Assembly: GCF_026153205.1 (NCBI RefSeq)
Contig: NZ_JAPFBW010000031.1
Span: forward strand, 22,989-86,988
DNA: 64,000 bases
Direction of reading: 5' to 3'
Source of the DNA: Aquabacterium sp. A7-Y
GTDB lineage: Bacteria > Pseudomonadota > Gammaproteobacteria > Burkholderiales > Burkholderiaceae_C
Shown here: positions 47,131 through 55,489 of the stretch, in pieces
Layout of the letters: each line of letters begins with the position of its first letter
How positions within the stretch are numbered: position 1 is the first letter of the stretch
Made by a program: the position numbers and the translations under genes
Notes under the pieces: generated by a model
Database searches by the model: none
The model's input: only the letters and a program-made list of their open reading frames with translations
Told to the model about the DNA's origin: nothing

Positions 47131-48446
47131 GTCTCGCTCCCCAGGCCCTGCACCAGGGCCTTGAGTTGGCGCAGGGTCTCGGCGCGCGGCTGCGACGTCG
47201 AGGTGGACTGGGCCAGGAAGGCCTGGATGCGGGGCATCGCGTGCACCGCCACGTCCAGGCGCGGGTTGATCTGCGGCTTGTAGGCGCCGACCTCGATGAG
47301 CGCGCGATTGCGCTCGTAGAGCGCCAGCGCCGCGAGCAGGCTGCGCACCAGCTTCTGCTCCTCGGCGGTGGTGACGGTCGAGCTCAGCCGGCTGATGCTC
47401 TTGAGCACATCCACGGCCGGGTACTGCCCGGAGCTCGCGATCTCGCGCGACAGCACGATGTGGCCATCCAAGGTCGCGCGGATCGCGTCCGTGACCGGCT
47501 CGTTGAGGTCGTCGCCTTCGACCAGCACGGTATAGATGGCGCTGATGGAGCCCGTGCCGACGCCGGGGCCGCAACGTTCGCAGAGCTGTGGGATCTCGGA
47601 GAACACCGAGGGGGTGTAGCCGCGGGCCGTGGGCGGTTCCCCGGCCGCCAGCCCGATTTCGCGGCGCGCCATGGCGAAGCGTGTCAACGAGTCCATGGTC
47701 AGCATCACCGCCTGCCCCTGGTCGCGGAAGTGCTCGGCGATGGTGGTGGCGACGTAGGCCGCCTTGACGCGCAGCAGCGCCGGCTCGTCGGCGGTCGCGA
47801 CCACCACCACCGAACGTTGCAAGCCCTGGGGCCCCAGCTGGTCCTCGACAAACTCGCGCACCTCGCGCCCACGCTCGCCGATCAGCGCAATGACGTTCAC
47901 ATCGGCACGGATGCCTTGCGCCACCATGCCCAGCAGCGTGCTCTTGCCCACCCCGCTGCCGGCGAACAGGCCGACACGCTGACCCTTGGCGAGCGTCAGC
48001 AACCCGTCGATGACCTTGACGCCGGTCTCCAGCACTTCGGTGATGCGGGAGCGCTGCATGGCCGCCGGGGGACGCGTCTCGCAGTCGCGCCAGCCCTCGT
48101 GGCGGATCGGCCCCTTGCCGTCCAGCGGCTGGCCGAAGGCATCGATCACCCGGCCCACCATGGTCGCCCCGACCGGCGCCTTGAAGGTCCTGCCCGTGGC
48201 GACCACCGGGCTGCCCATCGCGATGCCGGCCAAGGTGCGGTAGGGCATCAGCAAGGCGCGCGTCCCCGTGAAACCCACCACTTCGGCCTCGATGCCGCGG
48301 CCCCCCTTGCCGGGCCCGATCTCGCAGATCTCGCCCACATAGGAGGCCAGGCCCTCGGCTTCGAGGAACTGGCCGCGCGCCTGCGTGACGCGCCCGCCGC
48401 GCTCGGCGAGCTCGGCGTGTCGTATGGCGGCGGCGAGCTTGTGCAC
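47127..48446 (-). CDS. fliI: flagellar-type export ATPase FliI
   Basis: Predicted 439 residues from a GTG one base after the fliH stop. The F1-beta-like ATPase core has Walker A GSGVGKST (163-170), ALIGERGREVREFVED, the Walker B region AVMLTMDSLTRFAMARREIG with GLAAGEPPTARGYTPSVF, and SISAIYTVLVEGDDLNEPV. It powers export by unfolding substrates at the FlhA/B gate. All nucleotide-binding residues appear intact, so the export engine should be active. Confidence 0.95.
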   Translation of the reverse strand: MHKLAAAIRHAELAERGGRVTQARGQFLEAEGLASYVGEICEIGPGKGGRGIEAEVVGFTGTRALLMPYRTLAGIAMGSPVVATGRTFKAPVGATMVGRVIDAFGQPLDGKGPIRHEGWRDCETRPPAAMQRSRITEVLETGVKVIDGLLTLAKGQRVGLFAGSGVGKSTLLGMVAQGIRADVNVIALIGERGREVREFVEDQLGPQGLQRSVVVVATADEPALLRVKAAYVATTIAEHFRDQGQAVMLTMDSLTRFAMARREIGLAAGEPPTARGYTPSVFSEIPQLCERCGPGVGTGSISAIYTVLVEGDDLNEPVTDAIRATLDGHIVLSREIASSGQYPAVDVLKSISRLSSTVTTAEEQKLVRSLLAALALYERNRALIEVGAYKPQINPRLDVAVHAMPRIQAFLAQSTSTSQPRAETLRQLKALVQGLGSET

Positions 48447-48447
48447 C

Positions 48448-49188
48448 TTATGCGGCCCCCGAATGGCGGTGGGCGTCGAGCAGCGCCTTGAGGCGCCGCA
48501 GCTGGGTCTCCAGGCTGGCGTCGTGCCGGCCGTGGCCGGTCTCGATGACACAGCCGCCCAGCGCCAGGGTTTCGTCCGCGCACAGCACCAGCGCGTGACG
48601 CGCGCCCTCGGGCGACAGCAGCCACGGCTGCAGGGTTTGCACGTCGCGTGGATGCAGCTTCACCGTGAGCGGCCCGCGGTGGGGCAGCGCATCGAGCTGC
48701 TGCGTGACGCAACCCGCGACCGCCGCCGGCGTCACGGCGTGTTCACCGAGGATGCGGCAGACCGCCGCGAAGGCGATCTCGCCGACGTCGTCCTGCAGCC
48801 CTTGCAGCAGCTTGCCCTGTTCGGCCTCGATGCGCTGCAGCACCTGGCGGACCTCCTCCAGCGCCTGCTGCCGCAAGGCCTCCTCGGCGGCGGCGGCCTC
48901 CTTGCGGCCCAGCTCCAGGCCCTCCTTGCGACCCTCGGCGCGGCCTCGCTGGCGCTCTTCTTCGAACAGTCGGGCCGCCTCGTCCGCCAGCTCGCGCCGC
49001 ACCGCGGCTTCCGCCTCGCGGCGCAGTGTGGCCGGGTCGGGCGCCGAGGGCTGCGCCGGGCGTGCAGCGCCGGCGGCACCGGTGGTGAGCCCTGCCGATC
49101 CGGGAAGCGTCGAGGCAGCCGTCACGCGGGGCTGTCCCAGCCTGGCTTTCTCCGGACCCAGCTGGACCGCACGTATCACCGCATCCAT
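48448..49188 (-). CDS. fliH: FliH, regulator of the export ATPase
   Basis: Predicted 246 residues. The N-terminal half is a Glu/Arg/Ala-rich helix with GxxxG-like spacing (GRAEGRKEGLELGRKEAA), characteristic of FliH/SctL stalks. The C-terminal FliH domain has LTVKLHPRDVQTLQPWLL and LCADETLALGGCVIETGHGR followed by DASLETQLRRLKALL. FliH dimers bind FliI and link it to FliN. It overlaps the end of the preceding short gene by 13 bases. Confidence 0.92.
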   Translation of the reverse strand: MDAVIRAVQLGPEKARLGQPRVTAASTLPGSAGLTTGAAGAARPAQPSAPDPATLRREAEAAVRRELADEAARLFEEERQRGRAEGRKEGLELGRKEAAAAEEALRQQALEEVRQVLQRIEAEQGKLLQGLQDDVGEIAFAAVCRILGEHAVTPAAVAGCVTQQLDALPHRGPLTVKLHPRDVQTLQPWLLSPEGARHALVLCADETLALGGCVIETGHGRHDASLETQLRRLKALLDAHRHSGAA

Positions 49189-49688
49189 GCCCGCACCTTG
49201 CTCAAGAGACCGGTACGGCGGGCGCCAGCGCCCGCCTCGCACTGCCGCCGAGCCGCCGTCAGCAGGGCTTCGGCCAGCGCCTGGCGCGCCAGCGGCCCCA
49301 GGCGCGGCGATTGAGACTGCGCCCGCTCGATGGCGCTGCGGCGCTCCTCCGGCAGCAGCGCCAGCAGCTCCGCCTGCCGGGTCGCATCGATGACCCCCAA
49401 CGCCGCCGCCGCGGTGGCGGCGCCCTGGGTCAGCAGCGCCGCAGCGAGCGCGTCCGCCGGCAGGGCCGCGAGCCGATCGTCCAGCGAGCCGGAACGGGCG
49501 GGCGCGTCGGCAGCGGCCGCGCGCGCCAGCGAGGTGGGCAGGCCCAGCGCGTTCAATTCTTCGAGCAAGGGCTCAAGCCGAGCACGCTGATCGGCGTCGA
49601 GCGTGGCGAGCACCTGCTGGCGCACGCTCGGCACGAGGGCATGCAAGGCCAGCGCGGCTTCGCGCAGCTGGGCGGCGTCAGCGGCCAT
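49176..49688 (-). CDS. short divergent protein in the fliG position
   Basis: Predicted 170 residues, between fliF (11-base overlap) and fliH (13-base overlap), exactly where fliG lies in flagellar operons; FliG is normally about 330 residues. It is all-helical with FliG-N/M-like repeats of small helices: VRQQVLATLDADQRARLEPL and LGVIDATRQAELLALLPEER. It lacks the C-terminal armadillo domain with the charged torque helix that meets the stator. It might join FliF to the C ring without torque generation, much as SctK sits between SctJ and SctL in injectisomes. Homology to FliG is not proven by sequence. Confidence 0.6.
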   Translation of the reverse strand: MAADAAQLREAALALHALVPSVRQQVLATLDADQRARLEPLLEELNALGLPTSLARAAAADAPARSGSLDDRLAALPADALAAALLTQGAATAAAALGVIDATRQAELLALLPEERRSAIERAQSQSPRLGPLARQALAEALLTAARRQCEAGAGARRTGLLSKVRAWMR

Positions 49689-51099
49689 GGCTGCCCTCCC
49701 CGTCCCCGAGCCAGCGGCGGATGCGCGCCGAGGCCAGCGCCACCTCCTGCGCTTCCTGCGCCTGGCGCTCGTCACGGCGTCCGCCCCCGCCCAGCCTCAC
49801 CAGGGCCGCCACGCCCGCGAGCGCGAGCAAGGCCAGCAGCGCCGCCATCACCAGCTGCTGCGCCCACGGGGTCGGCGCCAGCTCGGCGGCCGTCGGCTCG
49901 GCAGCCCCGGACGCCGGGACGGCCGCCGCCTGGCCGCTGCCCGTCGCCCCTGCGGCCGGCAGCAGCACCACGGTCACGGCGTCCCCGCGCGCACTGTCCA
50001 GGCCCACGGCATGGCCGACCAGCCGCTCGATGCTGGCGCCGTCGAGTCGGTCGGGAGCGCCATGCAGCGCGACCGCGACGCTGAGTCGCTTGACCGAGCC
50101 GGGCATGGACAGCGACTGTTCGATGCGCTGGCCGACCTTGTAGTCGTACTCCCAGCCGGTGTCCTCGTTGCCCCCGCCCTCGCTGCGGTCCTGCGCTGCG
50201 CCGGACGAGCGCTGCGTCTGGCGCTCGCGGCTGACCACCCCGGCGGCCTTCTCGCCCGGTTCGCCGGGCGGGGCGGCCAGCGGCTGCTCGGTGGTCACCT
50301 TGAGCTGCTTGAAGTCGAGCGTGGCGTCGACCGAGGCCGCCACCCGGGCCTCGGGCGCGAGCTCCTCGAGCAGCGTGCGCAGCTTGCCTTCGAGGTAGGC
50401 GTCGACCTCGCGCTTCATCTCCAGCTGCGCGTTCGAATAGTCGATCTCGCCGCCGCGGCCAGCACCGCTCAGGCTGACCCCGGACTCGTTGAGCACGGTG
50501 ACGTCGTCGGCGCGGATCTCCGGCACCGAGGCCGCGACCAGCCGCTGGATGCCCCGCACCTGCGCCCGCGTGGGCACCTGGCCAGGCGCCATGGCGAGCG
50601 TCACGGCGGCACTCGCCTGGGTCTGCTGGCGCCGGATCACCCCGCCCTCGGCGAGCACGATGTGCACCCTCGCCTCGCGCACCCCTTCCATCGCCTGGAT
50701 GGTGCGCGTGAGCTCGCCCTGCAGCGCGCGCTGGTAGTTCACCTTCTGGGCGAACTCGGTCATCGAGAAGTCGGTGTCGTTGAACAGTTCCAGGCCGACC
50801 CCGCCGCCGGGGACGGCGCCGCCGGCCAGCGCCAGGCGGGCGCGGCCGACCGAGGCCTGCGGCACCTCCAGGGTGTCGGCCCCCACCGCGATGCGGTAGG
50901 GGATCTTCTGCTTCTCCAGCTCGGCGACGGCCTGCGCCATGCGCTGCGCCGAGAGCTGCGAAGCCACCGGCACATAGGGATCTCGCAGGGCCCAGTAAGC
51001 CAGGGCACAGGTGGTCAGCACGATCAGCAGCAATCCCAGGGCGAAGCCCAGGCGCCGCGGCGCGCTCATCTCGGACCAGGTTTCAAGTAGCGGCTTCAC
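49678..51099 (-). CDS. fliF: MS-ring protein FliF
   Basis: Predicted 473 residues, shorter than the usual 530-570. An N-terminal membrane helix (about 17-37) and C-terminal helix (about 410-430) flank the periplasmic ring-building domains: YVPVASQLSAQRMAQAVAEL, LFNDTDFSMTEFAQKVNYQR and ALQGELTRTIQAMEGVREAR, the last being the SctJ/FliF-shared signature. The cytosolic tail after helix two is only about 40 residues but keeps an amphipathic end (LASARIRRWLGDGE) where FliG would bind. Start GTG. Confidence 0.93.
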   Translation of the reverse strand: MKPLLETWSEMSAPRRLGFALGLLLIVLTTCALAYWALRDPYVPVASQLSAQRMAQAVAELEKQKIPYRIAVGADTLEVPQASVGRARLALAGGAVPGGGVGLELFNDTDFSMTEFAQKVNYQRALQGELTRTIQAMEGVREARVHIVLAEGGVIRRQQTQASAAVTLAMAPGQVPTRAQVRGIQRLVAASVPEIRADDVTVLNESGVSLSGAGRGGEIDYSNAQLEMKREVDAYLEGKLRTLLEELAPEARVAASVDATLDFKQLKVTTEQPLAAPPGEPGEKAAGVVSRERQTQRSSGAAQDRSEGGGNEDTGWEYDYKVGQRIEQSLSMPGSVKRLSVAVALHGAPDRLDGASIERLVGHAVGLDSARGDAVTVVLLPAAGATGSGQAAAVPASGAAEPTAAELAPTPWAQQLVMAALLALLALAGVAALVRLGGGGRRDERQAQEAQEVALASARIRRWLGDGEGSHGR

Positions 51100-51105
51100 C
51101 GGACA

Positions 51106-51417
51106 TCACATCTGCATGCGCATCAAGTCCTGGTAGGACTCGACGAGCTTGTTGCGAACCTGGATGAAGGTCTGGACGCTGATGCGTGCTTTCTCCAGAC
51201 TGATCATCACCTCGTGCAGCTCGACCGGGCGGCCGGCCGCCATGTCCCCGAGCGCCTTCTCGGCCGCCTGCATGTCACTGTTCATCTGCACCAGTTCCTT
51301 CTCGAACAGGCCGACGAAGCCAGGCGCCGCGGTGGCGCTGGCGGTGGCGGCCTGCGACGCAGCCTGGGTGCCGGACGTCGCTGCCAGGGCGGCGACAGCG
51401 CTTGTGCTCCAGTCCAT
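51106..51417 (-). CDS. fliE: FliE, MS-ring/rod junction protein
   Basis: Predicted 103 residues. The conserved C-terminal part is clear: GFVGLFEKELVQMNSDMQAA, PVELHEVMISLEKARISVQT and FIQVRNKLVESYQDLMRMQM. FliE links the MS ring to the rod and is the first export substrate. Its ATG overlaps the flgC stop by one base. Confidence 0.93.
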   Translation of the reverse strand: MDWSTSAVAALAATSGTQAASQAATASATAAPGFVGLFEKELVQMNSDMQAAEKALGDMAAGRPVELHEVMISLEKARISVQTFIQVRNKLVESYQDLMRMQM

Positions 51418-51848
51418 CACTGGCCTCCGATCTCGAGGGCCTTGAGGGCCAGGGTTTTGGTCGCCTGCAGCGCGGCCAGGTTGGCCTCGTAGGCGCGCAT
51501 CGCGCTGGTCACGGCCATCATCTCCCGGACATGGTCGACACCCGGGTAGCTGACCATGCCGTTGGCGTCCGCGTCGGGGTGGCCCGGCTCGTGCACCACC
51601 CGCGGCTTGACCAGCGGCTGCTCGACCACCCGGGCGCTGACCACCGCGGGGCTGGGGCCGGCGGCGCCCCAGGCGGCCTGGAAGCGGGTGCTGTCGGCCT
51701 GCATCACCACCGTCACCGGGCGGTAGAGGTCGGCCACGGCCTTGCCGGTCGAGGTCATGTTGGCGATGTTGGCGGCGGCGGCTTCGATGCGCATCTTCTG
51801 CGCGACCATGCCGGAACCGCTGATCTCTGCAGCCTTGAAGTAATCCAT
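51417..51848 (-). CDS. flgC: proximal rod protein FlgC
   Basis: Predicted 143 residues. N-terminal rod signature: MDYFKAAEISGSGMVAQKMR, IEAAAANIANMTST. C-terminal: YPGVDHVREMMAVTSAMRAY followed by EANLAALQATKTLALKALEI. Both ends form the helical rod core. It begins 2 bases after flgB and is coupled to fliE downstream. Confidence 0.94.
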   Translation of the reverse strand: MDYFKAAEISGSGMVAQKMRIEAAAANIANMTSTGKAVADLYRPVTVVMQADSTRFQAAWGAAGPSPAVVSARVVEQPLVKPRVVHEPGHPDADANGMVSYPGVDHVREMMAVTSAMRAYEANLAALQATKTLALKALEIGGQ

Positions 51849-51850
51849 GT

Positions 51851-52216
51851 TCAGCTTCTCCCTCCGCTGGCGATCGCCTCGGCGATCGAGAAATATCGGC
51901 TCAAGGCCTTGGCCATGGCCTGGTAGTTCATGGTGTTCTTGGACAGCTCGAGGAGCTCCTCCTCCAGGCTGACCTTGGGGTTCGACACGTCGGGGACGAC
52001 ACGCGGTCCCGCAGGCGGCTGCAGGCCGGCGAGGCCCGCAGTGGCGGGCCCCTCCCCGGCCGCGCCGAGGGCCTGGTCGAAGGCCACCTTCAGGCGCACA
52101 TAGGCTTCGCTGTCGCGGTTGGCGATGTTGCTGGCGCTCACCCGGTTCTGCATCGAGGCCGCCGTCAGCGAGGTCGAGATCTGCTCGACGAGCAGGGCGT
52201 AGTTGGGCGTGGGCAT
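51851..52216 (-). CDS. flgB: proximal rod protein FlgB
   Basis: Predicted 121 residues. N-terminus LVEQISTSLTAASMQNRVSA followed by NIANRDSEAYVRLKVAF, and C-terminus SLEEELLELSKNTMNYQAMA followed by ALSRYFSIAEAI, match FlgB of the proximal rod. It is preceded by flgI with a 22-base gap, so the flgJ gene that often lies after flgI is absent here. Confidence 0.92.
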   Translation of the reverse strand: MPTPNYALLVEQISTSLTAASMQNRVSASNIANRDSEAYVRLKVAFDQALGAAGEGPATAGLAGLQPPAGPRVVPDVSNPKVSLEEELLELSKNTMNYQAMAKALSRYFSIAEAIASGGRS

Positions 52217-52238
52217 GGTGTTTCCGGATCGAGAAGGA

Positions 52239-53363
52239 CTACTGCACGATGAGTTCGGCGTGGAGCGCACCCGAGGCCTTGAGCGCCTTGAGCACCGAGA
52301 CGACGTCACGCGCACTGGTGCGCAAGCTGGCCAGCGCCTGCACCAGGTCGGCAATCGTGCCGCCCGGCTGGGTCACCAGGGTCGCGCCGCCCGGCTCCTG
52401 CAGGTCGATGCGCGAGTTCGCGTAGGACTCGGTGCGGATCGCCTCGGTGGGATTGCGCAGCAGGCCCGGTTGCGACACCGCGTTGTCGGTGACGATGGAG
52501 ATGCGCAGGTCGCCGTAGGTGATCGCGGTGGGGGCGACGCGCACGTTGGCGCCCGCGACGACGGTGCCTGTGCGCTCGTTGACGACAACGCGGGCCCGCA
52601 GGTCCGGTGCGATCTCCAGCGCCTCGATGCGCTGCATCAATTCCACGAAACGGCCGCGGTAGCCGTCGGGCACGGTGACCGAGACGGTGTCCGGGTCGCG
52701 CGCCTTGGCGTAGCCGCCGCCCAGGCCGGCGTTGATCGCCTCCGCGATGCGCGCCGCGTTGGTGTAGTCGGCCTCCATCAGCGAGACCGAGAAGCGCGCC
52801 ACCTGGGCCGTGTCGGGCGCAGGCGGTGCCACCTCGATGGTCCCGCCGCCCGGGATGGTGGCGACGGTGGGATGGTTCTTCTGCCCCATCGTGCCGTTGG
52901 CCTCGTAGCGGTAGCCGCCGACGGTCAGGCCGCCCTGTGCCAGCACATAGGTCTTGCCGTCGGGACCGTTGAGCGGGGTCAGCAGCAGGTTGCCGCCCAC
53001 CAGGCTGCGCGCGTCGCCGATGGAGGTGACGGTCACGTCCACGGTGTCGCCCGGGCGGCCGAAATTGGGCAGGCTGCCGCTGACCATCACCGCCGCCACG
53101 TTGCGGCTGTTCACCGCATCCGGCGGCAAGGTCACGTTGAACTGCGACAGCAGGTTGGCGAGCGACTGGCGGGTGGCCCGATTGGCCGGCGAATCGCCGG
53201 TGCCGGCCAGGCCGGTGACCAGGCCGTAGCCCACCAGCGCGTGCTGGCGATCCGACTGGACCCGGGCGATGTCCTTGATGCGCACGCCTGCGGCGCTCGC
53301 CGTGCCCGCGAAACCCAGTGCCCCGGCCACCAGCAGCGTGAAGCAAAAAGCTCGGTACATCAT
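52239..53363 (-). CDS. flgI: P-ring protein FlgI
   Basis: Predicted 374 residues with a signal peptide (about 1-24). Hallmarks: RIKDIARVQSDRQHALVGYG, LVTGLAGTGDSPANRATRQS, RNVAAVMVSGSLPNFGRPGD and the late VVVNERTGTVVAGANVRVAP. FlgI forms the periplasmic P ring around the rod. The first of two tandem ATG codons overlaps the flgH stop (TGATGATG). Confidence 0.95.
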   Translation of the reverse strand: MMYRAFCFTLLVAGALGFAGTASAAGVRIKDIARVQSDRQHALVGYGLVTGLAGTGDSPANRATRQSLANLLSQFNVTLPPDAVNSRNVAAVMVSGSLPNFGRPGDTVDVTVTSIGDARSLVGGNLLLTPLNGPDGKTYVLAQGGLTVGGYRYEANGTMGQKNHPTVATIPGGGTIEVAPPAPDTAQVARFSVSLMEADYTNAARIAEAINAGLGGGYAKARDPDTVSVTVPDGYRGRFVELMQRIEALEIAPDLRARVVVNERTGTVVAGANVRVAPTAITYGDLRISIVTDNAVSQPGLLRNPTEAIRTESYANSRIDLQEPGGATLVTQPGGTIADLVQALASLRTSARDVVSVLKALKASGALHAELIVQ

Positions 53364-53947
53364 CACAAGCCAAACAGGGAAAGAAGTTTCGTGAACCAGC
53401 CCGGACGGCTCTTCTCGGCGATGAAGCCCTCGCCGTCGAAGCGGATGTCGGCATCGGCCACCCGTGTGGAAGGCACCAGGTTGCCGTCGCTGACGTCCTT
53501 GGGCCGCACGCGGCCGCGCAGCGTGATGAGCTGGGACTCGCCGTTGATGGTGAGGTCCTGCCGGCCGTACACGATCAGGTCGCCGTCCGGCTCGACGCCC
53601 ACCACGTTGACCGTCAGCTGCGCCAGCAGCCGTCCGCTGCGCTGAGTGCGGCCACCGCCGTCGGACTCGGTACCCAGGTTGGCGGAGGCGCTGCGCCCGG
53701 CCGCCTTGAAGGGATCGATCTGGGCCGACACGCCGGTCGAACGCCCGGCCGTCGAATCGGCCGTGGTGCTGGCACTCGCCTGCTCCTGAATGACCACGGT
53801 GAGCAGGTCGCCCACTTTGAAGGCCTTCTGATCCGCCACCAGCGGGCGGTAGGTCTTGGGGTCGTAGAGGCTCTGGCCTTCGTTGGCCAGCACCGGGGCC
53901 GCCCCGACAAGGGCCAGCGCCACCGTCGCCGCACGCAGGCAATTCAT
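53363..53947 (-). CDS. flgH: L-ring protein FlgH without a lipobox
   Basis: Predicted 194 residues, shorter than the usual 220-230. FlgH motifs are present: SLYDPKTYRPLVADQKAFKV, GDLLTVVIQEQASAST, INGESQLITLRGRVRPKDVS and VPSTRVADADIRFDGEG. The signal peptide ends in VLANEG, with no cysteine at the processing site; most FlgH are lipoproteins. The L ring would then be held in the outer membrane without acyl anchors. Its ATG overlaps the flgA stop by 4 bases. Confidence 0.92.
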   Translation of the reverse strand: MNCLRAATVALALVGAAPVLANEGQSLYDPKTYRPLVADQKAFKVGDLLTVVIQEQASASTTADSTAGRSTGVSAQIDPFKAAGRSASANLGTESDGGGRTQRSGRLLAQLTVNVVGVEPDGDLIVYGRQDLTINGESQLITLRGRVRPKDVSDGNLVPSTRVADADIRFDGEGFIAEKSRPGWFTKLLSLFGL

Positions 53948-54723
53948 GGCATCGCTCCTGGTTCGACCACCACGGCTTGCGGGCCGATGACCCGGGCCGC
54001 GACGGTCTGACGCGAAATATGGGGACGCACGCGCACCGGCTCGCCGAGCTCGGCATCGGCCAGCGCAATGCCGGCCGATTCGAGCACCACGGCGCCGGCC
54101 TGCACACGGATCGACACCCGCTCCATCTCCGCGACGGCCGGCCGCGCGCCGACATCCGCCGCACGCAGGGCGTCGCCCGCACCGAGCGGCCGGCGCAACA
54201 CAGTGCCTTCGGCCAGGGCGCAGGGCGCCGGCAGCCAGCCCTGGCGTCCCAGGTCCACCGGCCGCTGCTCCAGCGAGAGATCCGCACAGCGCACTGCGGC
54301 GCCGCGGGCCATGGCACGTCGCAGCACCAGCAGGTCCTGCTTGAGGCGGCCGGTGACGGTCGCCTGGCCCCGCTGGGTGCCGGCGAGCACCGTCAGGCGC
54401 AAGGGCAGCCGCACCGGCTCGCGGCCCGGCGGCTGCCAGGCGGGCAGTTCGAGCACCATGCCGTCGCGCAAGCCGTCCAGCCCGCTCAGCCGCACCTGCG
54501 GGTCCTGCAGGTGCAGCCCTTGGCGCGCCAGCGCTTCGGCCAGCCGGGCGAGGATGGCGGAGGACAAGGCGGCGTCCCCGCTATAGCGAAACGTCGGCGA
54601 GGCGGCGGACGCCTGCAGCGGCGCCGGCTCCGCCGCTGCGGGCAGCGCTGCGAGCGACGCGGTCAGAGCCAGGCACAGACGGGCAGAAGCCGGCAGCGCC
54701 AACAGGAAACGCAAGGTCCTCAC
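53944..54723 (-). CDS. flgA: P-ring chaperone FlgA
   Basis: Predicted 259 residues from a GTG 5 bases after flgG. Signal peptide about 1-34. The C-terminal SAF-like/FlgA domain is visible: LVLRRAMARGAAVRCADLSL, GTVLRRPLGAGDALRAADVG, VSIRVQAGAVVLESAGIALA and EPVRVRPHISRQTVAARVIG. FlgA escorts FlgI during P-ring assembly in the periplasm. Confidence 0.9.
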   Translation of the reverse strand: MRTLRFLLALPASARLCLALTASLAALPAAAEPAPLQASAASPTFRYSGDAALSSAILARLAEALARQGLHLQDPQVRLSGLDGLRDGMVLELPAWQPPGREPVRLPLRLTVLAGTQRGQATVTGRLKQDLLVLRRAMARGAAVRCADLSLEQRPVDLGRQGWLPAPCALAEGTVLRRPLGAGDALRAADVGARPAVAEMERVSIRVQAGAVVLESAGIALADAELGEPVRVRPHISRQTVAARVIGPQAVVVEPGAMP

Positions 54724-54728
54724 GGTGT

Positions 54729-55487
54729 TTACCGGCGCAGCGAGTTGGTGAGGCCCATCATCTCGTCGGCGGCCTGGGCCACCTTGGCATTCAGCTCGTA
54801 GACACGCTGGGCCAGCATCAGGTGCACCATCTCGTCGACCATGCGAACGTTGGAGGCCTCCAGCGCGCCAGAGGAGAGCGGGTTGGCCCACTGCTCACCG
54901 GGCCAGGCCCGGGCGGGCTCGGCGTTCACATCGCGCAGCTCGAACAGGCCGCTGCCCATGGGGGCCAGCGTCTCGGAACTGGTGAAGTTGACGAGTTCGA
55001 TCTGACCGAGCACGGTCGGTTTGTCGTCACCCTTGAGCAGGGCACGCACGCTGCCATCGGCCAGCACTTCCACAGCGGTCGAGCCGGCCGGGATGCGGAT
55101 GTCGGCCTTCAGCACCTGGCCGCTCGCCAGGCTCAGCAGGCCGTCTTCATTGATCTGCAGCGAACCGCCGCGCGAATAGGCCGTGCGCCCGTCGCGCAGG
55201 TTGACCTCGATGAAACCCGGCCCCGTGATGGCAACGTCCAGCGGGCGGCCGGTGGGACGCACCTCGCCGGGCACCAGGTCGACCCGCACCTGCGTGAGGC
55301 GGGTGGCTTCGGCATTCTGGGCCGAGGCGCCGGCGGGCGCGGCACTGCGGTCCAGCAGGCCGCTGAAATCCACGGTGCGGCGCTTGTAGGCCACCGTGTT
55401 GGTGTTGGCCAGGTTGCTGGCGATGGTGTCGAGCTGGTCCTTCTGCGCCTGCAAGCCCACGGCCGATACCAGGAATGCGTCCCACAT
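54729..55487 (-). CDS. flgG: distal rod protein FlgG
   Basis: Predicted 252 residues, close to the usual 260. N-terminus AFLVSAVGLQAQKDQLDTIA with SNLANTNTVAYKRR; middle RPLDVAITGPGFIEVNLRDG with TAYSRGGSLQINEDG; C-terminus LEASNVRMVDEMVHLMLAQR with VYELNAKVAQAADEMM. It forms the distal rod through the P and L rings. Confidence 0.93.
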   Translation of the reverse strand: MWDAFLVSAVGLQAQKDQLDTIASNLANTNTVAYKRRTVDFSGLLDRSAAPAGASAQNAEATRLTQVRVDLVPGEVRPTGRPLDVAITGPGFIEVNLRDGRTAYSRGGSLQINEDGLLSLASGQVLKADIRIPAGSTAVEVLADGSVRALLKGDDKPTVLGQIELVNFTSSETLAPMGSGLFELRDVNAEPARAWPGEQWANPLSSGALEASNVRMVDEMVHLMLAQRVYELNAKVAQAADEMMGLTNSLRR

Positions 55488-55489
55488 CT

